52,857 nt of DNA, taken from NCBI GenBank assembly GCA_029561305.1, contig JAKQJG010000025.1:1-52857 (forward strand). The letters run 5' to 3'. The stretch's first letter is position 1, and every line of letters begins with the position of its first letter. The notes beneath the pieces are model-generated. The model was given only the letters and a program-made list of their open reading frames with translations. It was not told the DNA's origin and ran no database searches. The stretch comes from Bacteroidota bacterium. Lineage in GTDB: Bacteria; Bacteroidota; Bacteroidia; Chitinophagales; Chitinophagaceae. A program made the translations under genes and the position numbers. This document shows, in pieces, positions 9,311 through 17,514 of this stretch.

Positions 9311-9342
9311 TTCGTGGCAAACCAAAAATTCAAATATCTTTG
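9311..9342 (+). promoter_or_regulatory. Promoter of lpxC-fabZ
   Basis: A perfect Bacteroidota -7 element, TATCTTTG (9335-9342), with a TTCG (9311-9314) 20 bp upstream as a one-mismatch -33 element. The transcript would start near 9347-9350, just before the ATG at 9364. This rules out the upstream in-frame start at 9295. Confidence 0.6.
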
Positions 9343-9363
9343 CCCGGATCGAAAAAAAATAAT

Positions 9364-10770
9364 ATGGGCGCCCATTTCAATCCAGATAAACAACATACTC
9401 TTAGCAACCCCGTTAGCATATCCGGCACCGGGCTTCATACCGGTGTAAAAGTGGATATGACGTTACGGCCCGCCAACCCGGGCTTTGGCTTCCAGTTTCA
9501 GCGTATTGACATAGCCGGAATGCCCATCATAAAAGCAGATTGCGACCTGGTGACAGATACTTCCCGTGGCACCACATTGGAACAGGGCGAAGTAAAAGTG
9601 AGCACAGTGGAGCATATCCTGGCTGCATTAGTAGGCATGGGCGTGGATAACTGCCTGATCGAGATAAACGGGCCAGAGATCCCCATCATGGATGGCAGCA
9701 GCGAACCCTTTGTTGAAATCATTGAAGAAGCCGGCGTGCTGGAACAGGATGCTACCAAAACCTGGTATAGCCTCGACACCAACATGTCTTTTTATGATGA
9801 AGTGAAAAGAGTGGAAATGACGGCGATGCCTTCCACAGATTATAAAGTGACCACGCTCATAGATTTTAATTCTCCTGTGCTGGGCACACAGCATGCGGGC
9901 TTAAAAACCATGCAGGATTTTAAAACTGAAATTGCACCCTGCCGTACTTTTTGCTTTTTGCATGAACTGGAAATGCTGATTGATAACAACCTCATCAAAG
10001 GTGGTGATATCAACAATGCCATTGTAGTGGTTGATAAAGCGGTAACAGACCAGGAAATGGCGAGACTGGCCAAAGCTTTTGGGAGAGAAAAGATCGAAGT
10101 AAAAAGCGAAGGATATTTAAATAATCTCGAGTTACGTTTTCCCAATGAACCGGCAAGGCATAAACTGCTGGATGTGATTGGTGACCTGGCGCTCATTGGT
10201 TATCCCATTAAGGCGCATATTATGGCCAACAGGCCGGGCCATAGTACCAATGTGGAATTTGCAAAAAAGATAAAACAATACATCAAAAAGAATAAGCATA
10301 CCAAGGATATACCCATTTACGATCCTAACCAGCCCCCGGTGTTTAGCCAGCAACAAATAGAAAAAACATTGCCGCACCGCTATCCGTTTTTATTGGTTGA
10401 TAAAATAATTGAGCTCACGGATAAGCATATTGTAGGTATAAAAAATGTAACTTTTAATGAATTTTTCTTCCAGGGTCATTTCCCCGGAAATCCTGTAATG
10501 CCGGGTGTATTACAAATTGAAGCACTGGCACAAACAGGCGGCTTGCTTTGTATCAACGCAATGCCCGAGGGACAATATGATACCTATTTCTTAAAGATCG
10601 ATAATTGTAAGTTCAAGCAAAAAGTGGTTCCCGGCGATACCATGTTGCTGAAGATGGAACTGGCTGAGCCCATCCGCCGTGGTATTTGTGTAATGAAGGG
10701 AAGTGTGTTTGTAGGTAATAAACTTTGCACAGAGGCAGATTTGACGGCACAGCTGGTAAAACGCAATTAA
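9364..10770 (+). CDS. lpxC-fabZ: Bifunctional LpxC deacetylase / FabZ dehydratase
   Basis: A 468-residue fusion known from Bacteroidota. The N-terminal two thirds is UDP-3-O-acyl-N-acetylglucosamine deacetylase, the committed step of lipid A synthesis, with the metal-site region VSTVEHILAALVGMGVDNC and the PIMDGSSEPFV loop. The C-terminal part, from about residue 315, is a hot-dog fold (3R)-hydroxyacyl-ACP dehydratase with LPHRYPFLLVDKI and GHFPGNPVMPGVLQIEALAQ, carrying the catalytic His and Glu. The fusion joins a fatty-acid synthesis enzyme to the pathway that consumes its hydroxyacyl substrates. The ATG at 9364 is chosen because a promoter lies just upstream and the family usually begins shortly before the SGTGLHTG motif. 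lpxA follows after 97 bp. Confidence 0.96.
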   Translation: MGAHFNPDKQHTLSNPVSISGTGLHTGVKVDMTLRPANPGFGFQFQRIDIAGMPIIKADCDLVTDTSRGTTLEQGEVKVSTVEHILAALVGMGVDNCLIEINGPEIPIMDGSSEPFVEIIEEAGVLEQDATKTWYSLDTNMSFYDEVKRVEMTAMPSTDYKVTTLIDFNSPVLGTQHAGLKTMQDFKTEIAPCRTFCFLHELEMLIDNNLIKGGDINNAIVVVDKAVTDQEMARLAKAFGREKIEVKSEGYLNNLELRFPNEPARHKLLDVIGDLALIGYPIKAHIMANRPGHSTNVEFAKKIKQYIKKNKHTKDIPIYDPNQPPVFSQQQIEKTLPHRYPFLLVDKIIELTDKHIVGIKNVTFNEFFFQGHFPGNPVMPGVLQIEALAQTGGLLCINAMPEGQYDTYFLKIDNCKFKQKVVPGDTMLLKMELAEPIRRGICVMKGSVFVGNKLCTEADLTAQLVKRN

Positions 10771-10780
10771 TATTATTATT

Positions 10781-10864
10781 CAATTTGATGATTTGATAAT
10801 TTGATGATGAACAAAAAAGCCAGGACGCCATTATCAAATCTCCAAATCTTCAAATCTTCAAATT
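10781..10864. repeat. TTTGATgA / TCAAATc inverted repeat
   Basis: The lpxC-lpxA spacer consists of tandem TTTGATgAT-like units (10785-10808) followed by their reverse complement, ATCAAATCtcCAAATC-like units (10832-10862). It could fold into a long weak AU-rich hairpin. A related string occurs at 45923-45986. Confidence 0.6.
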
Positions 10865-10867
10865 AAC

Positions 10868-11665
10868 ATGATTCATCCACACACCTACATACACCCCAAC
10901 GCAAAGCTTGCTACAAACGTAAAAGTTGATCCCTTCAGTGTTATTCATCAGAATGTTGAGATAGGTGAAGGCACCTGGATAGGCAGCAACGTTACCATCA
11001 TGGAAGGCGCCCGAATTGGTAAGAACTGCCGGATATTTCCGGGAGCAGTAATAGCCGCTATACCGCAAGACCTGAAGTATGAAGGCGAAGTAACAACCGT
11101 GGAAATAGGTGATAATACTACTATCCGTGAATTTGTAACGGTGAACCGCGGAAGCAAAGACAGGTGGACAACAAAGATCGGCAGCAATTGCTTACTGATG
11201 GCCTATAGCCATGTGGCACATGATTGTATCATTGGCAACAATTGCATCATGAGCAACAACACACAAATGGCGGGTCATGTTATAGTGGGTGATTTTGCAA
11301 TATTGGGTGGCATGTGTGCAGTACACCAATTTGTGCAAATTGGACAGCATTCCTTTGTAAGCGGTGGTTCCCTGGTTAGCAAAGATGTGCCGCCCTATAT
11401 TAAAGCAGGCCGTACACCCTTGAGTTATGCGGGTGTAAATTCTGTTGGATTAAAACGCCGTGGCTTTTCGCTGGACAGGATCAACCAGATACTGGATATC
11501 TACCGCATTATTTACAATAAAGGAATGAATACATCGCAGGCACTGAATTTTATTGAGGAAGAAATTACGGCAACAGATGAAAGAGATGAGATCGTTACGT
11601 TTATACGCGACAGTGGCAGGGGAATTATCAAGCGTTTTGTGAAGGGAAGCGGGGATGATGAGTAA
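10868..11665 (+). CDS. lpxA: Acyl-ACP--UDP-N-acetylglucosamine O-acyltransferase
   Basis: A 265-residue protein that transfers a hydroxyacyl chain to UDP-GlcNAc, the first step of lipid A synthesis. The first about 190 residues are left-handed beta-helix hexapeptide repeats (VEIGEGTWIGSNVTIMEGA, then IGKNCRIFPGAVIA). The active-site His lies in MAYSHVAHDCIIG, and the C-terminal helical domain follows (GLKRRGFSLDRINQILDIYR). The length matches the family. It lies downstream of lpxC-fabZ on the same strand, so deacetylase, dehydratase and acyltransferase are grouped. A palindromic repeat begins 1 nt after the stop. Confidence 0.96.
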   Translation: MIHPHTYIHPNAKLATNVKVDPFSVIHQNVEIGEGTWIGSNVTIMEGARIGKNCRIFPGAVIAAIPQDLKYEGEVTTVEIGDNTTIREFVTVNRGSKDRWTTKIGSNCLLMAYSHVAHDCIIGNNCIMSNNTQMAGHVIVGDFAILGGMCAVHQFVQIGQHSFVSGGSLVSKDVPPYIKAGRTPLSYAGVNSVGLKRRGFSLDRINQILDIYRIIYNKGMNTSQALNFIEEEITATDERDEIVTFIRDSGRGIIKRFVKGSGDDE

Positions 11666-11666
11666 G

Positions 11667-11699
11667 CACCCCCTCCGCCCCCTGAAGGGGGAACTATGG
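11667..11699 (-). repeat. CCTCC palindromic repeat after lpxA
   Basis: It starts 1 nt after the lpxA stop. An outer CCCCCTCCG is followed by the hairpin CCCCC-TGAA-GGGGG (11678-11691) and the tail AACTATGGTGC. The same tail, with two changes, follows nuoM at 41800-41808. This is the stop-side orientation. Confidence 0.75.
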
Positions 11700-11790
11700 T
11701 GCAGTCAGTATGATTGACCTTTACCAGCTTTTTTAAAACTATTTTACATCGTTGGCCTGTCCTGGTTTTTCGGGAGTAAAACGCTTTACT

Positions 11791-11806
11791 GAATACCGGT
11801 ATTCAA
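11791..11806. promoter_or_regulatory. Perfect 16-bp palindrome
   Basis: TGAATACCGGTATTCA is an uninterrupted inverted repeat 82 bp before the ABC ATPase start. Its size and symmetry resemble a dimeric-repressor operator. There is no T-run, so it is unlikely to be a terminator. The binding protein is unknown. Confidence 0.4.
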
Positions 11807-11865
11807 CATAATTAAAAACCACTGCTAATCAGTCAAAATAAAGTTTAAAGTTAGCAGGGTATATA

Positions 11866-11887
11866 TTCCCCTTTAGGGGATAGGGGT
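11866..11887 (+). repeat. CCTCC palindromic repeat touching the ABC ATPase start
   Basis: CCCC-TTTA-GGGG (11868-11879) followed by ATAGGGGT, ending directly at the ATG at 11888. This is the start-side orientation and pairs with the copy after lpxA, so the two bound a 222-bp spacer. Confidence 0.65.
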
Positions 11888-12502
11888 ATGCAAATCACAC
11901 TTACAAATATTGGCAAGCGGTTTAACCGGGAATGGATCTTCCGGAACCTTGACTATACTTTTAATGCGCCCAGGAAATATGCTATTACCGGTTCAAATGG
12001 TTCAGGAAAATCAACCTTATTGCAGGTAATTGCAGGTGCGGTTACACACAACGAAGGAGGTATTGCATATTCTCTTCTCAATAAAAAGTGCTCACCTGAA
12101 CAGCACTACCAGCACATTGCTATTGCAGCGCCATACCTGGAACTGATTGAAGAAATGACTGCCAGTGAATTACTTGACTTTCATGCTTCCTTTAAGCCAT
12201 TATCCATTTCAAAAAAGGAAGCCTTGCAAATTGTTGGGCTTGAAAAGGCGGCGGATAAACAGATACGTTACTTCAGCAGTGGCATGAAACAACGATTGAA
12301 AATGGCGCAGGCTTTTTTTAGCAATACCCCCATTTTATTGCTTGATGAACCAACTTCTAATTTAGATGCAGAAGGTATTGCATTATACCAGCAATTGATG
12401 ATCAATTACACGGCAGAAAAATTAGTTATTATCAGCAGTAATGATAAACAAGAATATGATTTTTGTGACGAAGTGATTTCTATTGCTGATTATAAACTGT
12501 GA
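11888..12502 (+). CDS. ABC transporter ATP-binding protein
   Basis: A 204-residue nucleotide-binding subunit. Walker A is GSNGSGKST (about residues 36-44), the signature is FSSGMKQRLKMAQ and Walker B plus D-loop is ILLLDEPTSNLD. The H-loop His is not obvious; the segment reads VIISSNDKQEYDF, with SSND where SHxxxE is usual. That is also seen in some short CcmA-like ATPases. No permease gene lies next to it, so the partner and substrate are unknown. The compact size and lone context recall CcmA-like ATPases of Bacteroidota. Its last 23 bp overlap the convergent acyltransferase gene. Confidence 0.88.
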   Translation: MQITLTNIGKRFNREWIFRNLDYTFNAPRKYAITGSNGSGKSTLLQVIAGAVTHNEGGIAYSLLNKKCSPEQHYQHIAIAAPYLELIEEMTASELLDFHASFKPLSISKKEALQIVGLEKAADKQIRYFSSGMKQRLKMAQAFFSNTPILLLDEPTSNLDAEGIALYQQLMINYTAEKLVIISSNDKQEYDFCDEVISIADYKL

Positions 12503-13619
12503 TCTTTTTCCTCTTCCACCAGTCCTTTCTCATAGTTGGTTTTTCCACCAGTAAAAAGAAAACTGCACTGACTATCAGTATCGAGGTAATGGTGATGAAT
12601 AAATGTATGCCGCCATTTATAAAAATATTTTCGCTGAACTGGATTTTTGCCATACTGTACATCAGCAATCCAATCACACCGGGATGTAAAAGATAAATAC
12701 TGTAACACATTCCTCCAATGATGGTAACGGGTGTAAAGCTCAATAGTTTTTTAAGCGTTGCGTTCTGTATGCCCCAATAGAAATAACCCATCATTAAAAA
12801 CAGCTTGCCAATACAAAACCAAATACTTACATAATACGCAGGTATAAAGAGGGAAGTGATAAAACAACTTATTCCTGCAAAGGCATATAAATTAGAATTA
12901 TAGTTTTTTTTGTCCTGCACATACAAATCAGCAAGAAACATCCCGCCCAAAAAATAGCAGCCCTTATCAAAAATATTGGCAATATGGTATTGATGAGTAT
13001 ACGAGTAAGCGGCTCCTGCAATGATGAGTACAAGCAATATCACTCTTCTGGTTTTTTGGGGTCTTATATGATACAGCAAGGCAAACAGCGGCATCAACAA
13101 GTAAAACTGTATCTCTACTTCTAAACTCCAGGCCACCCCGTTTACAAGCGAATGGTCATCAAAAACAATATTGTGAACATAGAATAAAGATGCAAGAAAA
13201 TGTGGCAGCAGTTCACTAAGGGTTTCGTGTTTTAAAAAATATACCCTGAAAATAAAATAGATGATAAGGGTGATAATATACACCGGCTCCAGCCTGGTAA
13301 CCCTGCGCCAGTAATAGGGTCGTAATTGCACCTTCTGCTGCTGCAGTAATTTCTCTTTTGCAAAAGGTATGGCAAGGATGAAGCCACTGATAATAAAAAA
13401 AAGCGAAACGCCACTCACACCTTCCAGCAAAAACTGATACCGGAAAGATGTTTTATCTTCTGAACCTAGTACAGTGTTGGTGATATAAGTTCCTCCATGC
13501 GCCATCACTACCACAAAAAATATGGCAATAAAACGCAGGCCGTCAATTTCAGGGATATAATTGCCGGATGAAGTTACCCTTCGCAGGCTGCTGATCAATT
13601 GTTGACGCAGGTTCATCAA
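12480..13619 (-). CDS. Membrane acyltransferase, acyltransferase-3 (OafA/YrhL) family
   Basis: A 379-residue integral membrane protein. The N-terminal motif IPEIDGLRFIAIFFVVVMAHGG is the acyltransferase-3 start, where DGLR is followed about 13 residues later by the family His. About ten hydrophobic segments follow. VNGVAWSLEVEIQFYLLMPLF carries the conserved WSLxxE motif, and CYSIYLLHPGVIGLL carries a C-terminal His. Such enzymes O-acylate surface polysaccharides, lipid A sugars or macrolides, and the substrate cannot be read here. It starts 7 bp after the ald stop, so it is probably translated from the tsaE-ald transcript. It overlaps the convergent ABC gene. Confidence 0.87.
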   Translation of the reverse strand: MMNLRQQLISSLRRVTSSGNYIPEIDGLRFIAIFFVVVMAHGGTYITNTVLGSEDKTSFRYQFLLEGVSGVSLFFIISGFILAIPFAKEKLLQQQKVQLRPYYWRRVTRLEPVYIITLIIYFIFRVYFLKHETLSELLPHFLASLFYVHNIVFDDHSLVNGVAWSLEVEIQFYLLMPLFALLYHIRPQKTRRVILLVLIIAGAAYSYTHQYHIANIFDKGCYFLGGMFLADLYVQDKKNYNSNLYAFAGISCFITSLFIPAYYVSIWFCIGKLFLMMGYFYWGIQNATLKKLLSFTPVTIIGGMCYSIYLLHPGVIGLLMYSMAKIQFSENIFINGGIHLFITITSILIVSAVFFLLVEKPTMRKDWWKRKKITVYNQQ

Positions 13620-13626
13620 GGTTGGT

Positions 13627-14829
13627 TTATCGCCTGCTGGCGATCAGCAAATTCAAATCTGTAAATTTCAGGTCGAACCGTTCACTCAGGTGAAAATTAG
13701 TAAGGCTGCCTTTAAATAAATAAATGCCAGAGCGGATATTGATCTTATGCCAAACAATATGATCAATACCACCTTCGTCTGCTGTTTCCAGCATCAGCGG
13801 CATCAATACATTGCTGATAGCCTGTGATGCAGTACGTGCAAAACCACTGGGAATATTGGGTACACAATAATGGATCACATCATACTTTTTAAAAACAGGT
13901 CTGTCATGTGTGGTTACTTCACTTGTTTCAAAACAGCCGCCACGGTCAATACTCACATCTACAATCACGGTACCAGGCCGCATATTGCTTACCATTGCTT
14001 CGCTAACAACGATGGGGGTTCTGCCGCTGGTACTGCTGAGGGCGCCCACGGCTACATCACAGGTTTTTAATTGCTTGGCCAGTATTTTGGGTTCAATCAC
14101 AGAGGTCCATAAACGGCCTCCAATATTGTTTTGTAACCGCTTGAGCCGGTAAATACTATTGTCAAATATTTTTACGCTGGCGCCCATGGCCAATGCTGTC
14201 CTGGCTGCATATTCACCCACAATGCCTGCACCTATTATGATAACTTTTGTTGGAGGAATACCACTGATGCCGCCTACCAGCACACCTTTGCCATTATTGG
14301 CATTGCTTAAATATTGACCAGCAATCAACATCACCGCACTACCTGCTATTTCACTCATGCTTCTTACAATGGGATTGTGGCCACTATCGTCTTTTAAATT
14401 TTCAAAACTGAGTGCAGTGATCCTTTTGTCCATCATTTTCTCCAATATCTCCTTCTTCATCACGGCAAGGTGTATGGGAGAAATGATATATTGACCCTGT
14501 TTTAAAAGCTCACATTCTTCTTCACTCACGGGTGCACTCTTAACCAGTATATCACATTCATACACTTTCTTTTTGTCAAATGCGATCTCTGCACCTGCTT
14601 CACTGTAATCTTTGTCGGTATAGCTGGCACCTTCTCCGGCCTTGGTTTCCATTACAACCCGGTGACCGTTGGCTACCATCACTCCAACAGCTTCTGGTGT
14701 AAGGGCAATCCTGTTTTCACTAAAGGATGTTTCTTTTGGAATACCTATAAAAAGGATGGCCCCTTTTGGTTTTACGTCTAATGTTTCGTAAGAAAAGGAT
14801 GGAGAGACAAATGGTTTGGATGTAGCCAT
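13627..14829 (-). CDS. ald: Alanine dehydrogenase
   Basis: A 400-residue NAD-dependent alanine dehydrogenase, which interconverts L-alanine and pyruvate plus ammonia. The N-terminal catalytic domain has GIPKETSFSENRIALTPEAV and a PIHLAVMK segment matching the family Lys/His region. The Rossmann fold has IIIGAGIVGEYAA. VIVDVSIDRGGCFETSEVTTH and YCVPNIPSGFARTAS are strongly conserved in alanine dehydrogenases. The family is usually about 370 residues; the extra length is an N-terminal leader of about 28 residues. It lies 67 bp after tsaE and 7 bp before the acyltransferase gene. Confidence 0.93.
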   Translation of the reverse strand: MATSKPFVSPSFSYETLDVKPKGAILFIGIPKETSFSENRIALTPEAVGVMVANGHRVVMETKAGEGASYTDKDYSEAGAEIAFDKKKVYECDILVKSAPVSEEECELLKQGQYIISPIHLAVMKKEILEKMMDKRITALSFENLKDDSGHNPIVRSMSEIAGSAVMLIAGQYLSNANNGKGVLVGGISGIPPTKVIIIGAGIVGEYAARTALAMGASVKIFDNSIYRLKRLQNNIGGRLWTSVIEPKILAKQLKTCDVAVGALSSTSGRTPIVVSEAMVSNMRPGTVIVDVSIDRGGCFETSEVTTHDRPVFKKYDVIHYCVPNIPSGFARTASQAISNVLMPLMLETADEGGIDHIVWHKINIRSGIYLFKGSLTNFHLSERFDLKFTDLNLLIASRR

Positions 14830-14896
14830 AAAAAAATTGAATACTTGTGACGACAGCTGTTGTGCTGGTTTTTAAAACTGTGTATATGTTTACAAA

Positions 14897-15310
14897 TTAC
14901 AAATTAATTGTGAGTTTGCGGGTTTCATTATCCACAGGAAAAATGTGTATGTGGAGTGTGTCATCAGGAAAAATACCGGGCGCTTTTTCAGGCCACTCAA
15001 CAAAACAATAATTGCTGGAAAATAAACAATCTTCCACGCCGGCCTGTATGGCTTCTTCTTCATCTTTTAACCTGTACATATCTATATGATAGATGATATG
15101 GCCATCAGCGGACTGGTACTGGTTGATAATGGAAAAAGTGGGACTGCCGACAGTGTCTGTCACACCCAATGATTCGCAGATGGCATGCACCAGGGTGGTT
15201 TTACCTGCACCCATATCGCCGTGTAGTGCAACAACCTTGTTTTTTTCAAGCATTGTGGCAATCTCTTTTGCAACCCCGTTGATATTACTTAGAGAGAATT
15301 TTAAATCCAT
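14897..15310 (-). CDS. tsaE: tRNA threonylcarbamoyladenosine biosynthesis ATPase TsaE
   Basis: A 137-residue P-loop ATPase that works with TsaB and TsaD to put threonylcarbamoyl on A37 of ANN-decoding tRNAs. The Walker A motif is GDMGAGKTTL (residues 31-40). VGSPTFSIINQY, HIDMYRL and CFVEWPEKAP are the conserved TsaE blocks. The length is typical. The start codon lies 4 nt after a perfect -7 element, so the mRNA should have almost no leader. It is the first gene of a tsaE-ald-acyltransferase unit and is divergent from copA, 62 bp away. Confidence 0.95.
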   Translation of the reverse strand: MDLKFSLSNINGVAKEIATMLEKNKVVALHGDMGAGKTTLVHAICESLGVTDTVGSPTFSIINQYQSADGHIIYHIDMYRLKDEEEAIQAGVEDCLFSSNYCFVEWPEKAPGIFPDDTLHIHIFPVDNETRKLTINL

Positions 15311-15314
15311 GTTG

Positions 15315-15344
15315 CAAAGATATTTTCCATCATTAGCAATTCAA
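15315..15344 (-). promoter_or_regulatory. Promoter of tsaE
   Basis: On the minus strand, TTG (15344-15342), a 19-bp spacer and TATCTTTG (15322-15315) match the Bacteroidota consensus exactly. Transcription should begin about 3-7 nt after the box, at or next to the ATG at 15310. Confidence 0.72.
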
Positions 15345-15360
15345 TCACCTTCAGCATGAA

Positions 15361-15368
15361 TAATTTTG
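15361..15368 (+). promoter_or_regulatory. -7 element of copA
   Basis: TAATTTTG is a perfect -7 element 4 nt before the ATG at 15373, predicting a leaderless or near-leaderless mRNA. A clear -33 TTG is not present. TTCA (15340-15343) at 17 bp is the best candidate. Confidence 0.55.
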
Positions 15369-15372
15369 CACT

Positions 15373-17493
15373 ATGGAAAAAGTTGAATGGAAAGTAGAAG
15401 GAATGGATTGTACCAATTGTGCGCTCACCATCAGTAAGTACCTTAATAAAGAAGGGATGAAGGATGTGAAGGTGAATTTTATAGGTGGCGATGTAAGCTT
15501 TGACATGAATAGCGGAGTTGTAAAGGAATCAATAGCCAAAGGAATTGAAGGTTTAGGATACAAAGTGATAAGCGATGACAGGAAACAACCCATTCAACAT
15601 TCACGATTCACTATTCACTTCCTCACCAATCACCTCCAGCGTTTTCTGTTTTGCCTGCCTTTTACGTTGGTGTTAATGCTGCACATGCTGCCATGGCATA
15701 TTCATTTTTTGATGAACCCCTGGATTCAATTAGCCATTTGCCTGCCGGTATTTATTGTTGGTATGAGTTATTTTGGTGTAAGTGCTGTTAAAAGTCTGCG
15801 GGGTGGTGTTCCCAATATGAATGTGTTGATTGCTGTTGGTGCTACGGCTGCCTTTGTATATAGTTTCATAGGCACAGTATGGGGCAATATGGATTTTATC
15901 TTCTATGAAACAACAGCCACCATTATCACCCTGGTTTTTTTAGGTGAGTGGGTAGAGCACCGGTCGGTGATGATGACCCAGAAAGAGCTGAATAAATTAT
16001 CAAAGCAGCAAATTGTGATGGCCAATATGATCGCTTTTGATGAAGATCATAAAGAAGTGATACTTCCAGTGGAAAGTGATCACTTAAGAGTGGGCGACCT
16101 GGTACTAATAAAAAGTGGAGAACAGGTGCCGGCAGATTGTAAAATATTATGGGGCGATATACATGTAAATGAAGCATTGCTTACAGGAGAGAGCAAGCCT
16201 GTTTCAAAACATAAAAAAGACACACTCACCGGTGGAAGTCTTGTTACAGACGGAACGGTAAAAGCGCAGGTGACAGCTGTTGGTAATGACACGGTTTTAA
16301 GCAATATTGTAAACCTTGTTAAGCAAGCGCAATCAGAAAAGCCACCTGTGCAGCAGCTGGCTGATAAAATAAGTGCGGTATTTGTACCGGCTGTGATTAT
16401 TATTGCCCTTCTTACTTTTCTCCTGAATTATTTTTTGTTTGATATCTCTGGCACCAATTCATTGATGAGAAGCATTGCAGTGCTGGTGATCAGTTGTCCC
16501 TGTGCCATGGGCCTGGCTACACCTGCAGCCATAGCCGTTGGTTTGGGCAGGGCAGCAAAAAATGGTATTTTATTCCGCAATGCAAGGAGCCTGGAGCTGT
16601 TTAAGAATATCAGGATGGTAGTGTTTGATAAAACCGGCACGCTCACCAAAGGAAACCTGGTAATTACAAAATTTGAAAGCAGTATGGATGATGATGCTTT
16701 TAAGCAGTTGGTGTTTTCATTGGAGAAATATTCAAATCACCCCATTGCAAAAGCTATTTCAACAACCTGGAAAGCCGGCAATGCTGTTCAATGGAAAAAA
16801 GTACAGGAGATAAAGGGATTGGGAGTGGAAGCAGAGGATACCGAGGGCAATCATTATAAAATTGGTTCATTTAAAATGGCAGATGGGCTTACAAATGATC
16901 AAAGTCACGCTGTGTATGTTATAAAGAATGATTTATTGATTGGCTGGATAGATGTGGAAGACGAAGTAAGAACAGAGGCTGCGGATGTAATACAATATTT
17001 TAACGCCAAGGGTATTAAAACAGTGTTATTAAGTGGCGACAGCAAGGAAAGAACCAATGCAGTGGCAGCAGAGTTAGGCATTAAAGAAGTATATGCAGAA
17101 AGATCGCCGGAAGAAAAACTGAAGATCATTGAACAGTTGAATGCGGCCATGGCTGTTGCGATGGTGGGTGATGGTATCAATGATGCGCCCGCATTAGCCA
17201 AAGCTACCATTGGTATTTCTCTAAGTGAAGCTACTCAATTGGCGATGCAAACAGCACAGGTGGTATTGATGAATAAAGGCATTCGTAATTTACCGATGGC
17301 ACTTGGCCTGGGCAAACATACTTTCTCCACCATCAAAGGCAATCTTTTTTGGGCGTTTATATATAATGTAGTGGCGATACCTGTAGCCGCAGCTGGTTTT
17401 CTTCAACCTGGCATCGCAGCATTGGCCATGGGATTGAGTGACGTGGTGCTGGCTATAAATTCTGTTTGGTTAAAATATAAGAAAGTGATTTAA
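15373..17493 (+). CDS. copA: Copper-translocating P1B-type ATPase
   Basis: A 706-residue heavy-metal ATPase that exports cytosolic Cu(I). One N-terminal HMA domain (residues 1-70) carries GMDCTNCA with metal-binding C13 and C16. The actuator TGES is in EALLTGESKPVS. The membrane metal site is C375-P376-C377 in SCPCAMGLATP, diagnostic for Cu+/Ag+ transport. The phosphorylation site is D419 in DKTGTLTKG, the HP dipeptide is in SNHPIAKA and the hinge is VGDGINDAPAL. About eight transmembrane segments fit the family. recQ starts 21 bp after the stop. No copper regulator or chaperone gene is nearby. Confidence 0.95.
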   Translation: MEKVEWKVEGMDCTNCALTISKYLNKEGMKDVKVNFIGGDVSFDMNSGVVKESIAKGIEGLGYKVISDDRKQPIQHSRFTIHFLTNHLQRFLFCLPFTLVLMLHMLPWHIHFLMNPWIQLAICLPVFIVGMSYFGVSAVKSLRGGVPNMNVLIAVGATAAFVYSFIGTVWGNMDFIFYETTATIITLVFLGEWVEHRSVMMTQKELNKLSKQQIVMANMIAFDEDHKEVILPVESDHLRVGDLVLIKSGEQVPADCKILWGDIHVNEALLTGESKPVSKHKKDTLTGGSLVTDGTVKAQVTAVGNDTVLSNIVNLVKQAQSEKPPVQQLADKISAVFVPAVIIIALLTFLLNYFLFDISGTNSLMRSIAVLVISCPCAMGLATPAAIAVGLGRAAKNGILFRNARSLELFKNIRMVVFDKTGTLTKGNLVITKFESSMDDDAFKQLVFSLEKYSNHPIAKAISTTWKAGNAVQWKKVQEIKGLGVEAEDTEGNHYKIGSFKMADGLTNDQSHAVYVIKNDLLIGWIDVEDEVRTEAADVIQYFNAKGIKTVLLSGDSKERTNAVAAELGIKEVYAERSPEEKLKIIEQLNAAMAVAMVGDGINDAPALAKATIGISLSEATQLAMQTAQVVLMNKGIRNLPMALGLGKHTFSTIKGNLFWAFIYNVVAIPVAAAGFLQPGIAALAMGLSDVVLAINSVWLKYKKVI

Positions 17494-17514
17494 TTTGAGA
17501 CAGAAATTTTTCTC

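Noticed and set aside
9295-9363. An upstream in-frame start for LpxC-FabZ
   Set aside because: A perfect -7 promoter element lies inside this segment, so the transcript should start after it.
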